DNA of 64,000 bases from Emmonsiellopsis sp. PD_33 (taxonomy: Eukaryota > Ascomycota > Eurotiomycetes > Onygenales > Ajellomycetaceae). Below the pieces are notes generated by a model, which ran no database searches, was not told the origin of the DNA, and worked only from the letters and a program-made list of their open reading frames with translations. Both the position numbers and the translations under genes were made by a program. The DNA is taken from contig JANTQF010000004.1 of NCBI GenBank assembly GCA_032988165.1, positions 235,947-299,946 on the forward strand. The letters are read 5' to 3'. Shown here piece by piece: positions 33,573 to 45,406 of this stretch; position 1 is the stretch's first letter, and every line of letters starts with the position of its first letter.

Positions 33573-34328
33573 ATGCATTTCATAAACCCCATTTCCCTCT
33601 CCCTCTCCCTCCTTCTTCTCCCTCTAGTGCATGCCTGCACACCGTCTATCCCCCCAAGCAGCCCAACCGGAGGCCCTGCCCCTCCATTCCCAACCATAAT
33701 CCCCGGCTCCGATGCTCCCGCCGACTCCGCCACCACCGGCTTCGTCCTCAACCACTTCAGCCTCAACGTCAACAACCTCACGGCAAGCATAGACTTCTAC
33801 ACGCGCGTCTTCGGCATGCGGCTCATCTTCACCTTCCGCGCCACGGAGAAAATGTCCATCTCCTACCTCGCCCACTCCCACGGCGGCAAGAACGGCACCG
33901 CCTACCAGACCACCGCCGAGCTGAACCGGAACAAGAATAACATGGAGGGATTGATCGAATTGTTGCATTATGACTATGAGGACCCCAAGGGCGACGATAA
34001 GCATCCCGCGACGACGGAGTTGGATAATACGTTTTCGCATGTGGGGATTGTTGTTCCTGATTCAAAAGTGGTGGAGGGGAGGTTGGAGGAGTTTGGGGTG
34101 CCGGTTTTGAAGGGGGTTGGTGGGGAGGTCACGGAGCGGGCCAAGGAGGTCGTGGCGAGGGCGTATGGGCTTGGGAAGCTGTGGAAAGAGAAGAGGGAGG
34201 AGGCGGAGGAGTTGGTGAAGCTTTTGCTTGGTGCGGTGCCGGGGGTGGATGAATTCGTGTATGCGACTGATCCCGATGGGAATCTTATTGAGGTCCAGCC
34301 GCAGGAACTGGAGCAGTTGCCGATTTGA
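33573..34328 (+). CDS. Glyoxalase I-like protein with signal peptide
   Basis: Single exon of 251 aa. Residues 1-21 form a signal peptide with a Leu/Ser-rich core (SLSLSLLLLPLVHA), followed by a Pro/Ser-rich spacer to about 55. The rest is a glyoxalase/VOC domain of about the length of monomeric half-size lactoylglutathione lyases. The four positions of the glyoxalase I metal site appear filled: His61 (NHFSLNV), Glu129 (LIELLHYDY), His156 (FSHVGIVV) and Glu240 (NLIEVQP). DFYTRVFGMRL is the typical first helix. Glyoxalase I turns the methylglyoxal-glutathione adduct into S-lactoylglutathione. Cytosolic enzymes lack a signal peptide, so this may be an extracellular or cell-wall paralogue with a different substrate. 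Third positions are strongly C-rich to about 33930. Confidence 0.85.
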   Translation: MHFINPISLSLSLLLLPLVHACTPSIPPSSPTGGPAPPFPTIIPGSDAPADSATTGFVLNHFSLNVNNLTASIDFYTRVFGMRLIFTFRATEKMSISYLAHSHGGKNGTAYQTTAELNRNKNNMEGLIELLHYDYEDPKGDDKHPATTELDNTFSHVGIVVPDSKVVEGRLEEFGVPVLKGVGGEVTERAKEVVARAYGLGKLWKEKREEAEELVKLLLGAVPGVDEFVYATDPDGNLIEVQPQELEQLPI

Positions 34329-34936
34329 TGATAGCGTCGAGCTGAGGTGGAGAGATTGAGGGTATGGAGGGCCGGTGAACCGTGTATAATTAGACTGTGA
34401 CCTGTCTTGTTGCCCGCTAAATCCTTGGATTGGACAAGGGAAACGAATAGAAGGGGCAAGCATAGGGAAGCAGAAATAATAAATAATCCCGAAAATTTAA
34501 GTTTGATGCCCGGCTGATGCAACGCCCCATTTCTCAAAAGCATAGAATACATACATAAATGACATGAAATGGAACAGATAGTTATGACAGAAGAGAAAAG
34601 GTACGAGCCAAACAAAAGCAATGCCAAAATCTTGCACGGAATATCAATAACAATGTGTGGGTAGTGATGAAGTTCATTCATTTCGCTTTCAAGTCCGCTA
34701 TCACTGAACGAAACAGATATATACCAAAGTCATTCCTCCTCCATGGAGAAAAGATATATGTCCAATGCCAAAATGGACAAATGAAAACTGGGGCACCAGG
34801 CCGAGGGACGAGGAAATAGTTTGATCCGAGGGGGGAATTCGATATGGTAGAGGTGGATATCGGCACGCTGTGTTGAAAATGGAAAAATGAGTTTAAGGGA
34901 CTGTTTGTTGGATATGGAATACGGAAGATAGGGTGC
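34329..34936. other. Convergent spacer, two 3' UTRs
   Basis: Between the 3' ends of the glyoxalase-like gene (+) and the VPS9-domain gene (-). Frames here are antisense extensions without domain content. No gene seen. Confidence 0.55.
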
Positions 34937-37174
34937 TCAGGTGGCTGCGTGCTCGGCAAATATCGAGGCAAGCCGCTTATAGTCCTCGAGAAGTTCCGGA
35001 ATGTCGCTGAGCCTAAGCTCACCAGAATTTTGCATCTCTACGAATCGTTTGATCGGTGGTTTGAAATCGGTGCTGCTTATATTGTATTTTTGCGGGACTG
35101 GGGTACTTGATCGGCTTGATATCGCGTCCGTCGTCTTCGATTTATCCGTGGATATTTGAAGCCCCTGAGAAGGGTCTGGCGGGCTTCGTCCAAGGCCGCG
35201 AATCATTCCGGGAATATGATTTAGCGGGTTTAAAGTGTTTCCAAAACTCTTCATTGACCCGAATGGCATGTTTGGGGCAGAAGTAGGAGTGGAATTTTCG
35301 GCAGTTGTCGAGAGACCTTTCAATATGGTACCACTGCTCGACACACTATCATCGCTGTGCTGTCTTGAGGTTTTCCGCCCCCCAATAAGCCCGAGAAGCC
35401 TATCATCTTGCTTCACGCCGAGTCCGCTTTGGGCGGTCCGGCTAGATTGTTCTTTGGATGATGGGTCGTCGTCAGGGTTGCTCCCGTCGTCGATAATGGG
35501 CGATGTGTTAACTAAACGTCGAGCATCATCAAGAGTCTTGGGCACGATGCCAGCTCCCCCATGTGAATCTCCATTCTGGTTTATCTGCACCTCCTTTAAG
35601 CGCCCAAAGAGGAATTTGAAACTATTGTCAAGGGTATTGCTGATATTTTTGAATCCCTGATCCGCAGTAGTTCGAACGGCGTCGTTGGCCGCACCAAGTG
35701 CTTTGGCTGATGGCTGTAAGAGGTCAGTTAGGCGTCGCTGTGGCGAAGGCTCAAGAGCTGCGAATTTTTGTCCACTATCAGCCGATGCAAGTCTAGAGCT
35801 AGGTTCAGATTTCCTAGTCCTAGATGAAGTGGCTTGAAGAGTGGTCGCAGCCCCCGCGGAGGATTTTGATACATCCGTACCCAGTGGGTCGGACTGGATA
35901 GATATGGGGGAAGAAACCCCCACAGCCCGCTTGTCGTTTCCATTTTGTGCCTCATCCGCCCTTAAGTCGCTCAGATCCACATTCTCTAGGAAACTAATTG
36001 CTGCTTCCAGGTTAGTTAGACAGTATGCTGATTCTCCGTCGAGCTTACTGGAAGCTCTAAATCGCTGTATGAATAGAAGGTTACTGATAATGTTGATTCC
36101 TTCCGGCGGGGTTGTGATGAGCGTGTATATCAAGGTTGGTAAAATCTCATCAGCAGAGGAAGAGGACGGGAGAACTTTGGTTAGTGTATCAACAATAGCC
36201 TTATGAGCAGCAGTAAGATGCTGGAGCTTGCCCAATGGATATTTCTCATCGTTCATCTTCATGAGGCTCTCTCGAGCAGAGTTAAGGTAGTCAGAAGCTT
36301 CGGTGCCTTTGTCTCCATCCAAATCCCACATATCAATTCCTAGGTCCTTCAAGCCAATACCAACAAGCGATAACGCCGCTGTTTTGGATCGAAGTTTCTC
36401 GTCCCTAACTTCGTCCAGGGTGCTCCTGTGACGCCAAATCTTCTCGTAGATGGTTTCGCAAGCGCGACGTTCAACTGCTTCTTCAAGAGCATGTCGTTTA
36501 TACTGGAGTAATTTCCGGGCCTTTCTTTTTTCGGACACTTCCTCTGCGGTAAGCATTTGCTGGGTGCTAGCAGGCTTCCCATCGCCCTTCCGACCATTTT
36601 TCTGACCAACATTATCCAAGGTTTGGGAGCGAGAGGGCGACGATGATATCTGGCGATTCAACCGAGAGGCTAGCGTCGATACGTGAGTCGAAATAGGTGC
36701 GGAGGCCCGAACATAGAAATCTTGAAAAAGTTCTGAAAGTTTGTCTATCGAAGGTGGGGTGGAGTAGACTTTGGCAGTCAAGGACGCAACGAATCTGAAA
36801 TGGTGGACATTAACGAATGTCTAATTTTGATAGGGCAGGGCGTGTTACCTATCTGTTAAGCTCACTAGCTCTATAGGAAGTTCAAACTGATCTGTGATAT
36901 TCTGTGACTGTACAATGGCTGGACCCGCCTGCTCGATAGGGTTTCCCTCCCCTGAATCGGTGGAATCCCTTTTTTCGAAAACATCCGCTCCATCCGCAAT
37001 AGGTTCTGGCTCTAGCGGTAGTAGAGGAGAGGTGGAAGTGACCAATTCCGGAGACATGACGCCATGAACCGTCTTCGCCCGAGTCCGATGGGCGCCGGGC
37101 GATGCGTCCTCCATCCGAGAAAATGACTGGGTAGTCTGAGGGGTTTTAGATCGTGGCGGGGAATCGACTGCCAT
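34937..37174 (-). CDS. VPS9-domain protein, predicted Rab5-type GEF
   Basis: Two exons on the minus strand, 37174-36849 and 36794-34937, giving 727 aa. The ATG at 37174 (MAVDSPPRSK) is the first in frame; an upstream TTG-initiated extension is unlikely. The N-terminal 100 residues are disordered. A helical bundle follows (LSELFQDFYVRAS, then KRHALEEAVERRACETIYEK), then the VPS9 core at about 290-390: LGKLQHLTAAHKAIVDTL, then ADEILPTLIYTLI, with the Asp and Tyr that the family uses to eject GDP. The C-terminal half is Ser-rich and ends in a short helix. Such proteins activate Vps21/Rab5 on endosomes. It resembles Muk1-type fungal proteins more than Vps9 itself, since I see no CUE domain. It diverges from ATG15 across 495 bp. 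Confidence 0.83.
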
Positions 37175-37669
37175 TTTGATAACGCCTACCCCAGAAGCTA
37201 TCAAGAGATTCTCCTTAGAAAGGCGTGGTCATGACAATTTCATAACAAAGCCAGAGCCAGCGTCCGTCCCCTCAGCACTCTAATTCAGATAGAAAGCCAC
37301 TCCTCCAATCTCGGGGAAGGGTCGGGTTCCCCGCGTGTCATTCAACTAAATCGCATTCGTCGCAGCCGTGGCTAGATAGGGCTTGAACCGCGCGAACAGG
37401 TGAACGCTGTGGTCCGTCGTAACGAGTGTGCTGTACAGTTGTTGAAGTTGTAGAAGTCTGGATGGTTTCATATGCCGGGTCACCTGACTGCGCTTGTGGC
37501 GGCTGCCGCCTGCCGCATATCAGCCGCCCCATAATCAGCGTCATCGGCGACATCATCCATCCATCCAGGCCTCCATCATCCGCTCTCCATGCTCTATCTT
37601 GCCCACCAGCCGCGGGATCTCCTTTGACCACGCTGTGAAAGCGCTTATTCCTATTCTTCTATCTATACT
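37175..37669. promoter_or_regulatory. Shared divergent promoter region, VPS9 gene and ATG15
   Basis: 495 bp separates the two ATGs, with a pyrimidine-rich tract ending in a short leader before ATG15. No frame with domain content lies inside. Shared control is possible but not shown. Confidence 0.5.
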
Positions 37670-39674
37670 ATGCAGCCCTTTAGATGGAAACGAAAGAAAC
37701 GGGCCAACACCATGGTTCTTGGGGCTCTCGCGATGCTAGTGCTGGGCCCAACGCTGGGTGCTGCGTTGAGCCCTGAGAATCCGCTCCTACAACCCCAGAT
37801 CCCTCTTGGCGACTCGCAACCTCCCCAGGGAGACCATGAATTTGTGAGTTGTCTCCGGCACCTTAGTCTGGTTGCAAACGAAGTTAGCTAACTTATCTCC
37901 ACTCCCCCAGTCCCTCCGGCATATTTTCCATCATGGCACCTATCAAGATCCCCTCCTCCATAAACGCCTTGACATCAAACCTGATACTGCGATATGGGTT
38001 GCATCAGAGGATGGCAAAGGAAAAGAACCAGTTCCTCGTCTTATCGCTTCTTCAAGACCCCTTAACATCCAGCGTCTGACGGATCGTCGAGTTTCTGTTA
38101 TTGAGGACCATCTCTTAGAGGCGAGAATGACTGGAGGCCCGACAATACTCTCATCGGACGATTGGACACTGGATGAGGTTGACGGTCCTGATGTTGAAGA
38201 CAAGCAGACGGTCCTTTCATTTGCCCGGATGACAGCCAACGCATACATCATGCTCCCGGGAACAGAACACTGGGCCGATGTTAACTGGCGTTTCAACTAC
38301 TCACAGAGTTTTGGATGGGAAAATGATGGGTTGAGGGGCCATATTTATGCCGATAAATCAAATTCCACAATTGTTATTGCGCTAAAAGGCACATCGGCCG
38401 CACTTTTCGATGGCGAAGAGACGACCACAAACGACAAAATCAATGATAACTTGTTCTTCAGCTGTTGTTGTGCCCAGGGTGGACAGTATTTTTGGCGACA
38501 AGTCTGTGACTGCTATGCAGGGACGTACACATGCAATTCGACCTGTGTGGTGAAAGCCCTCAAAGACGAAAATCGGTATTATCGGGCATCTCTTGACCTT
38601 TATGCCAACGTTACCGCGCTTTATCCGAACTCTAACATCTGGCTCGCTGGTCATTCGCTTGGGGGTGCGGTTTCGAGCATGCTTGGGATGACATATGGGT
38701 TGCCAGTGGTCACATTCGAGGCTGTCCCGGAGGCTTTGCCTGCCCGGCGGCTTGGGCTTCCTGTTCCCCCTGGCTCCGACCCAAACTCACCTCAATCCCG
38801 AGATTACACTGGTGCCTACCATTTCGGCCATACTGCTGATCCTATCTATATGGGGACGTGTAATGGTGCCACATCCGTGTGTACTTTGGGAGGATATGCG
38901 CTGGAATCCTCATGTCATACCGGTCAAGTGTGCACCTACGATACTGTGGAGGACCTTGGTTGGAGGGTTGGGATTGGAACTCATCGAATCCTTTCCGTCA
39001 TATCCGACGTCATCGAGAAATATGAAAGCGTTCCGAAGTGCGCCAGGTTCACGGAATGTGTGGACTGCAACAACTGGAAGTACTTTGAAAGCAATGGGAC
39101 AGAACCGAAACCAACTACCACCTCAACCTCCCATACCTCTACCACCACGTCTGCTACTAGATCAAAGACCACTACCTGTAAGACTCCGGGTTGGTGGTCG
39201 TGTTTAGACCCCTCCACAACAGCAATTCCAACAGCCACCTCTCCGCCCGCTACCACAACCGCGGATTCTCCTACGACGTCGGTAACCTGTACCCATCGGG
39301 GTTGGTTTGGAGGATGTAACGATCCCACAAGTCCTACAAGTACCACAAGCATTTCAAGTACAACACCACCGCCAACGAGTACCCATTCGTGTGAAACACC
39401 AGGGGTAATATGGGGATGTCGTGATGCAACCACCACAGCAACGTCTACCCACGTGACATCCTCCCCTCCCACCATCACGAGTGGTACTCCCACGCCGTCG
39501 CATACATGTACGTCAAAAGCATTTTTTGGATTGATCTGCCTTGATCCTCCCCCCACTGAATCCCCACCTTCCCCGTCGCCGACCGGTGACCACCCAGATC
39601 ACTGGCATTGCATAAGGAGAGACTGGTTTTTTAGATGCCGGGAATGGGGCCACGATGTTGAAACGAGAGCCTAA
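37670..39674 (+). CDS. atg15: Autophagic-body lipase Atg15
   Basis: Two exons, 37670-37843 and 37911-39674, joined in phase for 645 aa. A short basic N-terminus ([10 protein letters not shown]) precedes a signal-anchor helix at about 16-34, as in family members delivered by the multivesicular body pathway to the vacuole. There the enzyme lyses autophagic and Cvt bodies. The alpha/beta-hydrolase core contains the nucleophile Ser307 in [10 protein letters not shown], and ALKGT and HTADPI are further family landmarks. NXS/NXT sites fit glycosylation in the lumen. After about residue 475 the protein carries a Thr/Ser/Pro-rich tail with five short Cys modules of the type [12 protein letters not shown]. 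The tail is longer than in yeast, and related tails occur in other Eurotiomycetes. Confidence 0.93.
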
Positions 39675-42180
39675 GTCTCGCCTTGAGATAACGACACGAA
39701 GATTTGCTATTCAGCGATTGTTTTTACTGACCTTCTTGTGATTTAATTATTTGCTTTGATTTAGGAATTGATTTAGGAGTTACGCACATCAACTGGTTGG
39801 GACCAAACATCTGCAACAGATGACTACATATTATGGGAAATGGGGGAGTCTTCCGATGCCGAATTTACCGCGCTTTTTCTCGATCTTGGAATTGTTGTTT
39901 CGCCGCGGGAGTTTTGTTGCGATTTTGGAAGGACATTTGTTTTTAGAATTGGGAATTTGGTTACCACCCACACGATACCACCACTCCTCATTTACGAGGC
40001 AGATCAGTTATTAGAATCTTATTTACTTGGATATCAAGCTATCATTTATTTGCATTTTTTCATGTCTGGGATACATCATGAAATCCGAAAGTTCCCCCAC
40101 CACAACAAAATGAATAAAGAGCCCCCGGGCATCCGCCCTGTACGCGCTAATAATATTGAACAACGAAAGTTCCAGCCCACTAGCGCCACCCCTATTGGGG
40201 GTCTGACTGTCTGACAAGCGTTCCTCACATTGCTCAAATGATAGATGGAGCTTCACCCTCCGATCATCGAAAACAAGGTCATATGAAGTGGTGAGTGACT
40301 GGCGAGCCCAGAGCTCAGAATGACGGGAAGAAATTAGCTCTGATCGTCAACTATCAGCGCGCAGAAGGACCCATCATTTGAAATCATTCACAGCCAAGAC
40401 AAAAAGACCCGTCACTTGGAAGTTGGGGGCTCATCAGCTAGTTAGCTGACCAAAGCTCCGAGCTACGCCGACAAACAAACTCCCTGGTCCAGGCGGGCAA
40501 TACGTCAGGGAACACAGCTTTTGGAAGCTGAACCCTGTCTTTGAGATCATCTATCGATCGTCGGTTTCGCATGGCAGTGCATGGACCTCGGACAGCGCGT
40601 GGCTTGGTGTGCACGGAGCAGAAACTGAGCCCATCCCCCCCGATGAATGGAGCGCAACATCCTAATTGGGATAGCTTTGGTGGATGCACAGGGGAGTGGA
40701 TGCGCAAGGCGGGAGAGAGCCTCAGAGAGGTAGGGATAGCTCCCCATAGCGTGGTTGCTAGTGTCATGATACTGCTAATAAAGTGACGAACGCATCTGTC
40801 GTTGGCGTCAATTCGCCATGTGATTAAATAGTCTGGGGACCGCTCCACTTTTTGGCTAGTTCGAGCCTTCGAGGGCATGAGAGGGGAACTTGGAAGTGAA
40901 TTCTTTTCCCGCCCCGAAACATATCGTCTCGCTTGCCAGCGAACAGGCATCAATTGTGTTTGGCCAGCCTTTACATTTGAGGCTGTTGACCCTGATTATG
41001 GAGATGGTTAACGCCAGGCTGAGTTGAGAGTTCAGTACTACGGACGGCCCGACGGGCGCCCATTGTTCTTTTTTCTTTTTTCGCCTGGTTCCTGCCACCC
41101 GGGCTCCTCTCTGTTTCACCCCACCCCAAGCAAATCTGACAGGGGCAAGATTAAAGAGCTCCTGGAGGTCGATCATTTTATTGTTTGTTGCCAATTGAGC
41201 ACCAAAAATCACGAGAGCAGAAACAGAATTGAACCCGTCAGCGTCTGGTTCTCCTCCTTTCCCCTGTCAGTTCTTCATCCTGACCAGCATCGGGGCATCC
41301 TGAGCCTGTCCTTCCGTCAGACTATCAGGCGCTAACACACGCCAAATGCAGCTCATGGGGCGCCCGCAAGATTAAATCATTGCTTCTTTGAGACTGATTG
41401 TCCCATAACGAAACACATTTTCTGTTCTGCTAATTTACCTCCTTGGGTTGAGGAGTTCATCCACAATTTGCTTTTGGCGGCGCTGCGCACGGGGCAGTGT
41501 AGGAGGGGGAGCCTAATAAGAGCTGATTAGCTCCCCTCCATCTTTAAAGACTGGAGACTGGAGTACATATTCTGACGTTTTCCTCTTCATCATCTGTCCT
41601 ATCAGCCTGGTCCTCTTGCATTAAGAACTACCTACTCCGTTTTCTGTGGAACAAATGCGCGATACATAAGGCACAGCAGAATCTTTTACGACAACACAAG
41701 GGCATCTGCTGTCTTGAGCTCCCCACTTCATATCTTATCCTACCCCGTTCCATGCTTTTGACTTCAGCGCTGTGAATGATCATTGTTTAAAGCCATTTCG
41801 AAGCGGAGGGTAATTATACATTTCAATGGTGCCTGTTTCATGTAAAGTTCAACCCCCCAGATCCCTACTTTGTTTGCACCGCAATTGCTCTATAACCCAT
41901 GCTAACTTTAGACGATAGTCCGGGTTCTCTGTATATTATTGGTGGCTTGCGTCAACACCCATTAATTTTGGTATATCTGTTTTATTGACAGAGACCCGGA
42001 ATACTTGGTTGCTCTCGTTCTGGGGAAGTGAGGCCAACAGGATACAAAGAGTTGGGAGTTGATCCAACTCCTGGAGTTCCTTTTCCCCGCATTGCTCTTG
42101 AAGGTCTCTTAGGGGGATCTGCATGCATTTGGCGCGAAACAACTTTGTTTCCGTTGGGTCGTATCTTATTGGCTGCCAAA
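39675..42180. other. Long intergenic region before the PAS-domain gene
   Basis: About 2.5 kb with short frames only. The largest (40438-40953, minus, 171 codons) has no domain and an unlikely composition. Polypyrimidine tracts lie near 41070 and 41270. The length suggests a long regulated 5' region or leader for the PAS gene; I see no specific site. Confidence 0.45.
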
Positions 42181-43598
42181 ATGGAGATCACATTTATCGT
42201 CATACTCGGTAAGCACTTGACTTTTCTTATTCTTCCGCCTCAGAACTTTATGTGGAATTCATAACTGACGTTTCGATTACAGACTTGACGCCGAATGCTC
42301 GGATTAGATACACTTCTGATGCGGTCGAGGATATCTTAGGCTATCAGCCCAACGATGTCGTTAACAGATCGCTATGGGGCTTCCTACATCCCGATGAGAT
42401 GGATCTGGCACAACAGATGTTTGCGCAGAGTATCAGTCATGATTTGGCTGCTGGATTAGCTTATTTTCAAGCTAAACATAGGCTCGGTAATTGGGTCGGA
42501 GTTGAGTGTGTCTTTACTGTGGTATATGATGTGCTGGTAGCAAGCGTGAGTATATATCAGAGAGGATCAAAAAGTCAGAGTGAGTAAACCCGCTTCGTGG
42601 CTAATGGAGACACCAGAACTCGGATGGAAGCTAATTTTATCCCTAAAGAGAGAGCGGCTGATGCCCCCGTCGTTCAAAGACTGTTCGCTTCCTCTCCACT
42701 AGACCCACGATATGACATGATCTCCCACGTTACCAGTAAATTCTCCCAAATCCCAAGGACCTTCTCCCATGAACCACGCGCTGCTCTGTTTTTAAACCGA
42801 TTTACGCGATCCTCCACTATTATGTTCGCTACCAGCAGCGTATCCCATATTCTCGGCCTTACTCCCTCGGACCTTGTCTCCAAGAGTTTTTATTACTGCA
42901 TAGAGCAATGTTGCTTGCACGAAGCTGTGCGGTGTATCGAAAGTGCAAAGGCGAATGATACTATTGCGTACCTTCGGTTTTGGTTCCGGAATCCGCTGTT
43001 AGCTGAGGATAGCGTAGACGAGGAAGGAGACTCTTCGGATGAGGACGAAGAGGAGGAAGATGACGAAATGGACGACGATGACGATCTGCACAACTCTAGA
43101 GGATCAGAAGATTTCGATCAATTGTCACGACAATCTAGCAGTCCAACCTACACGGGCACTGCGCTGAAAAACATCAATATCGCACCCACAAACCCTACAA
43201 AATCACGAATCGAAGTTGAAGCGGTCATCTCCTGTTCCTCGGACGGCTTGGTTGTCGTCCTACGACGTGCGCGACCTTCTATCACTCAGTCCATAGACAA
43301 ACCAGGCTGTAAGGTTTATCCCAAGCACGTCTTTGCCTCCCCCTGGGGCACCGACTCTATACAGCCAGCATACAAAGACGATTGTCAGAAACCTGTTTCT
43401 TCGACACAACCAGCCGGACCAGAGCAGGGAGAGCTCATGGATACGATTCGGGACGTGGCGGTTCTTGCGTGGGCGGTAGTCGGGACTAATGGTTCGCTGA
43501 GGAGATATGGTCAGGGGAATCCGATGGGCGAGTCCCAGCCGCCGGAGGGGTCTGTGGGATCGTCGAATGACTCCGCAAGTGAGGGAGGGGATGATTGA
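42181..43598 (+). CDS. Double PAS-domain protein
   Basis: Three exons, 42181-42208, 42283-42579 and 42649-43598, for 424 aa. The first exon is only 28 nt and encodes MEITFIVIL, which joins directly to DLTPNARIRYTSDAVEDILG, the start of PAS 1 (about 10-110). PAS 2 spans about 140-220, with FATSSVSHILGLTPSDL and ANDTIAYLRFWFRNP. An acidic run of Asp/Glu follows near 229-255, then a region with EVEAVISCSSDGLVVVLRRA. I see neither the LOV photoactive Cys motif (NCRFLQ) nor a kinase or zinc finger, so it is not WC-1 or a histidine kinase. It is probably a small signalling adaptor conserved in filamentous ascomycetes; no specific role is assigned. Confidence 0.82.
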
Positions 43599-44536
43599 AA
43601 TTATATCCACGAGGTGGAAATGAAATGGAAAAGAAATTTCCGTTTAAATGCACACTTGCCAGATTGGCTCGAATGAAATGCCTTGTCGCATCCGATACAG
43701 TGGCCGCAGATACACTTCTCGGATCGGTATGACCGAATCTGCTGCATCCCGAACCGCCCCGGGCCTTTACCCTGAACACCACCGCCCTGTTCCGCGACAA
43801 TGCGACGTAACTGGACCCTCACTACACAGCCGTTATCTAACAACCTCTGAAACCGATATGCCCACAGGATCCCCTCGATCGACTCCACGGAAATCTAATA
43901 CCTATTATCTCGGACTATTACTCTTCGATGACTATTGGTGACTATTACCAATGCATGTACATTTTGCTTTATTATTAAGGCGTTTGACGGAGCAGGTGGC
44001 TATTTCTGGTCTGCTGAATTTATCTTTTACTTTTCTTTAATTTCCTCTTCGGAAATATGTATGATAGTCATAGTATCCAGGCGGGAGGAGGCGTTTATAC
44101 TTTTTTTTTTTTTTGGTGGGGTCAACTGCTATTTTTCTCACAATTTATCTAGCTGAATCTATGTTTAATTCCAGCATGGTGCAGGTTATCTATCCACAAA
44201 TCCCCAAAATTTCGTAATTTGTGGCGGATTTCACTTTCTTTGCTCTACTCCGTACAAGAAAATTAAAGAAGGATTGGAGGTATGCTGCTTTTGTGGTGGC
44301 TTAGGTACACCCCGGATAAAACCCCCCTTATTTGATTGCGCCAATGTAGAAGCTAGGAATTGGCTTTTAGCATTCGGCTAGTTACCAGCTTTGGTAGTTA
44401 ACTAGAGGTTATGACGTGCGCTTGCCACTATTTTGAAGGCCCAAAGTATATCTCACCACGACGCATCCTCAACTCGTAACATCAACCACCAACAGCTGAC
44501 AAGGAGAAACGAGAGCAGAACGGTAAAAGAGGAGAA
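43599..44536. other. Intergenic stretch
   Basis: AT-rich spacer with a T run near 44101. It contains the 3' UTR of the PAS gene. No gene seen. Confidence 0.5.
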
Positions 44537-45406
44537 ATGATGGTTTCGCCAAAAAGGACCATCTACCATCAAGATGAAGTTCAACACTTCATCAGAGACC
44601 TGCCTCCAGGGTGCAGTGAATACGATGCCACTGGGCTGGGACCACAGGATATTGAAGAACTTTTTCAAAATGAAGCATTCACTTATTCAGATCAAAAATC
44701 GTCAGCAGATGCTCGACAACTCTTCACACCGGGTCAATACATTGTTTTTCTCAACATCCCACCCGACACCGTGGAAGAGTTGTCCAACCGCAAGCATCTT
44801 GGGAGGTTTAAAACCTGGGATCCAAAACTGCAAATCCTCCTCATAAAAATGTCTTCTATTGAGCATGAAAGCACTTCAGGTGCATTTCAGTCACGCCTGA
44901 CTGAGAAGTTGAACGATATCAGGCCCAAGCTCGCTCACGAGTTGGAGTTCCTCGAGAGCACGGCAGTTAAAGGAAGCAACCGCACAAAGGAACCTGATGC
45001 CTCATTCCAGCCAAGCCAACTCCCACCAGGACGATCCGACAAGTGGCCGAGTCTAGTTGTTGAGATTGGATATTCCGAGTCTAAACGACAGCTGGAGCGA
45101 GATGCGAAATGGTGGCTGACAGACTCCTAGGGTGATGTCAAAATTGTCATTACCATAAAAATCTTCCGATCTCAGCCCAGAGTACGCTTTGAACTGTTCC
45201 GGATGGGTGGTTCCTCAGCGCATCCTCGTCCCCTGGTGGCGCAGGCAGTAACAGTCCCTCGGGCGGAATATCAGCACTTGTCTGCATCAGGGGAACTGGT
45301 GATCCCATTCAGAGATCTTTTCACACGATTCCCACGTGCCGGAGAAACTGATGTTGTACTTTCTGAGGAGGATTTAGAGGCCATGTCTAGGCGCGCTTTG
45401 AAGTAG
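44537..45406 (+). pseudogene. PD-(D/E)XK nuclease-like fungal gene with one in-frame stop
   Basis: One 290-codon frame is open from ATG 44537 to 45406, except for a TAG at 45128-45130 (codon 198). Protein-like sequence continues in the same frame on both sides: ERDAKWWLTDS before, GDVKIVITIKIF after. The block WPSLVVEIGYSESKRQLERD carries the E-X-G pattern and downstream basic residues of restriction-endonuclease-like folds found in many uncharacterised fungal proteins. The rest of the N-terminal half is helical and of unknown role. A short intron that removes the stop would need a donor within the motif and is unlikely. So it is either a recent pseudogene, a read-through gene or a sequencing error. 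Confidence 0.6.

Noticed and set aside
30657..34328. Biosynthetic gene cluster around the second Zn2Cys6 gene
   Set aside because: No backbone enzyme (PKS, NRPS, terpene synthase) or transporter is nearby. The glyoxalase-like gene alone does not make a cluster.
33974..34681. 235-codon minus-strand frame
   Set aside because: Antisense to the glyoxalase-like gene and its 3' UTR, with no domain.
40438..40953. 171-codon minus-strand frame
   Set aside because: No domain and no codon pattern like the neighbours.
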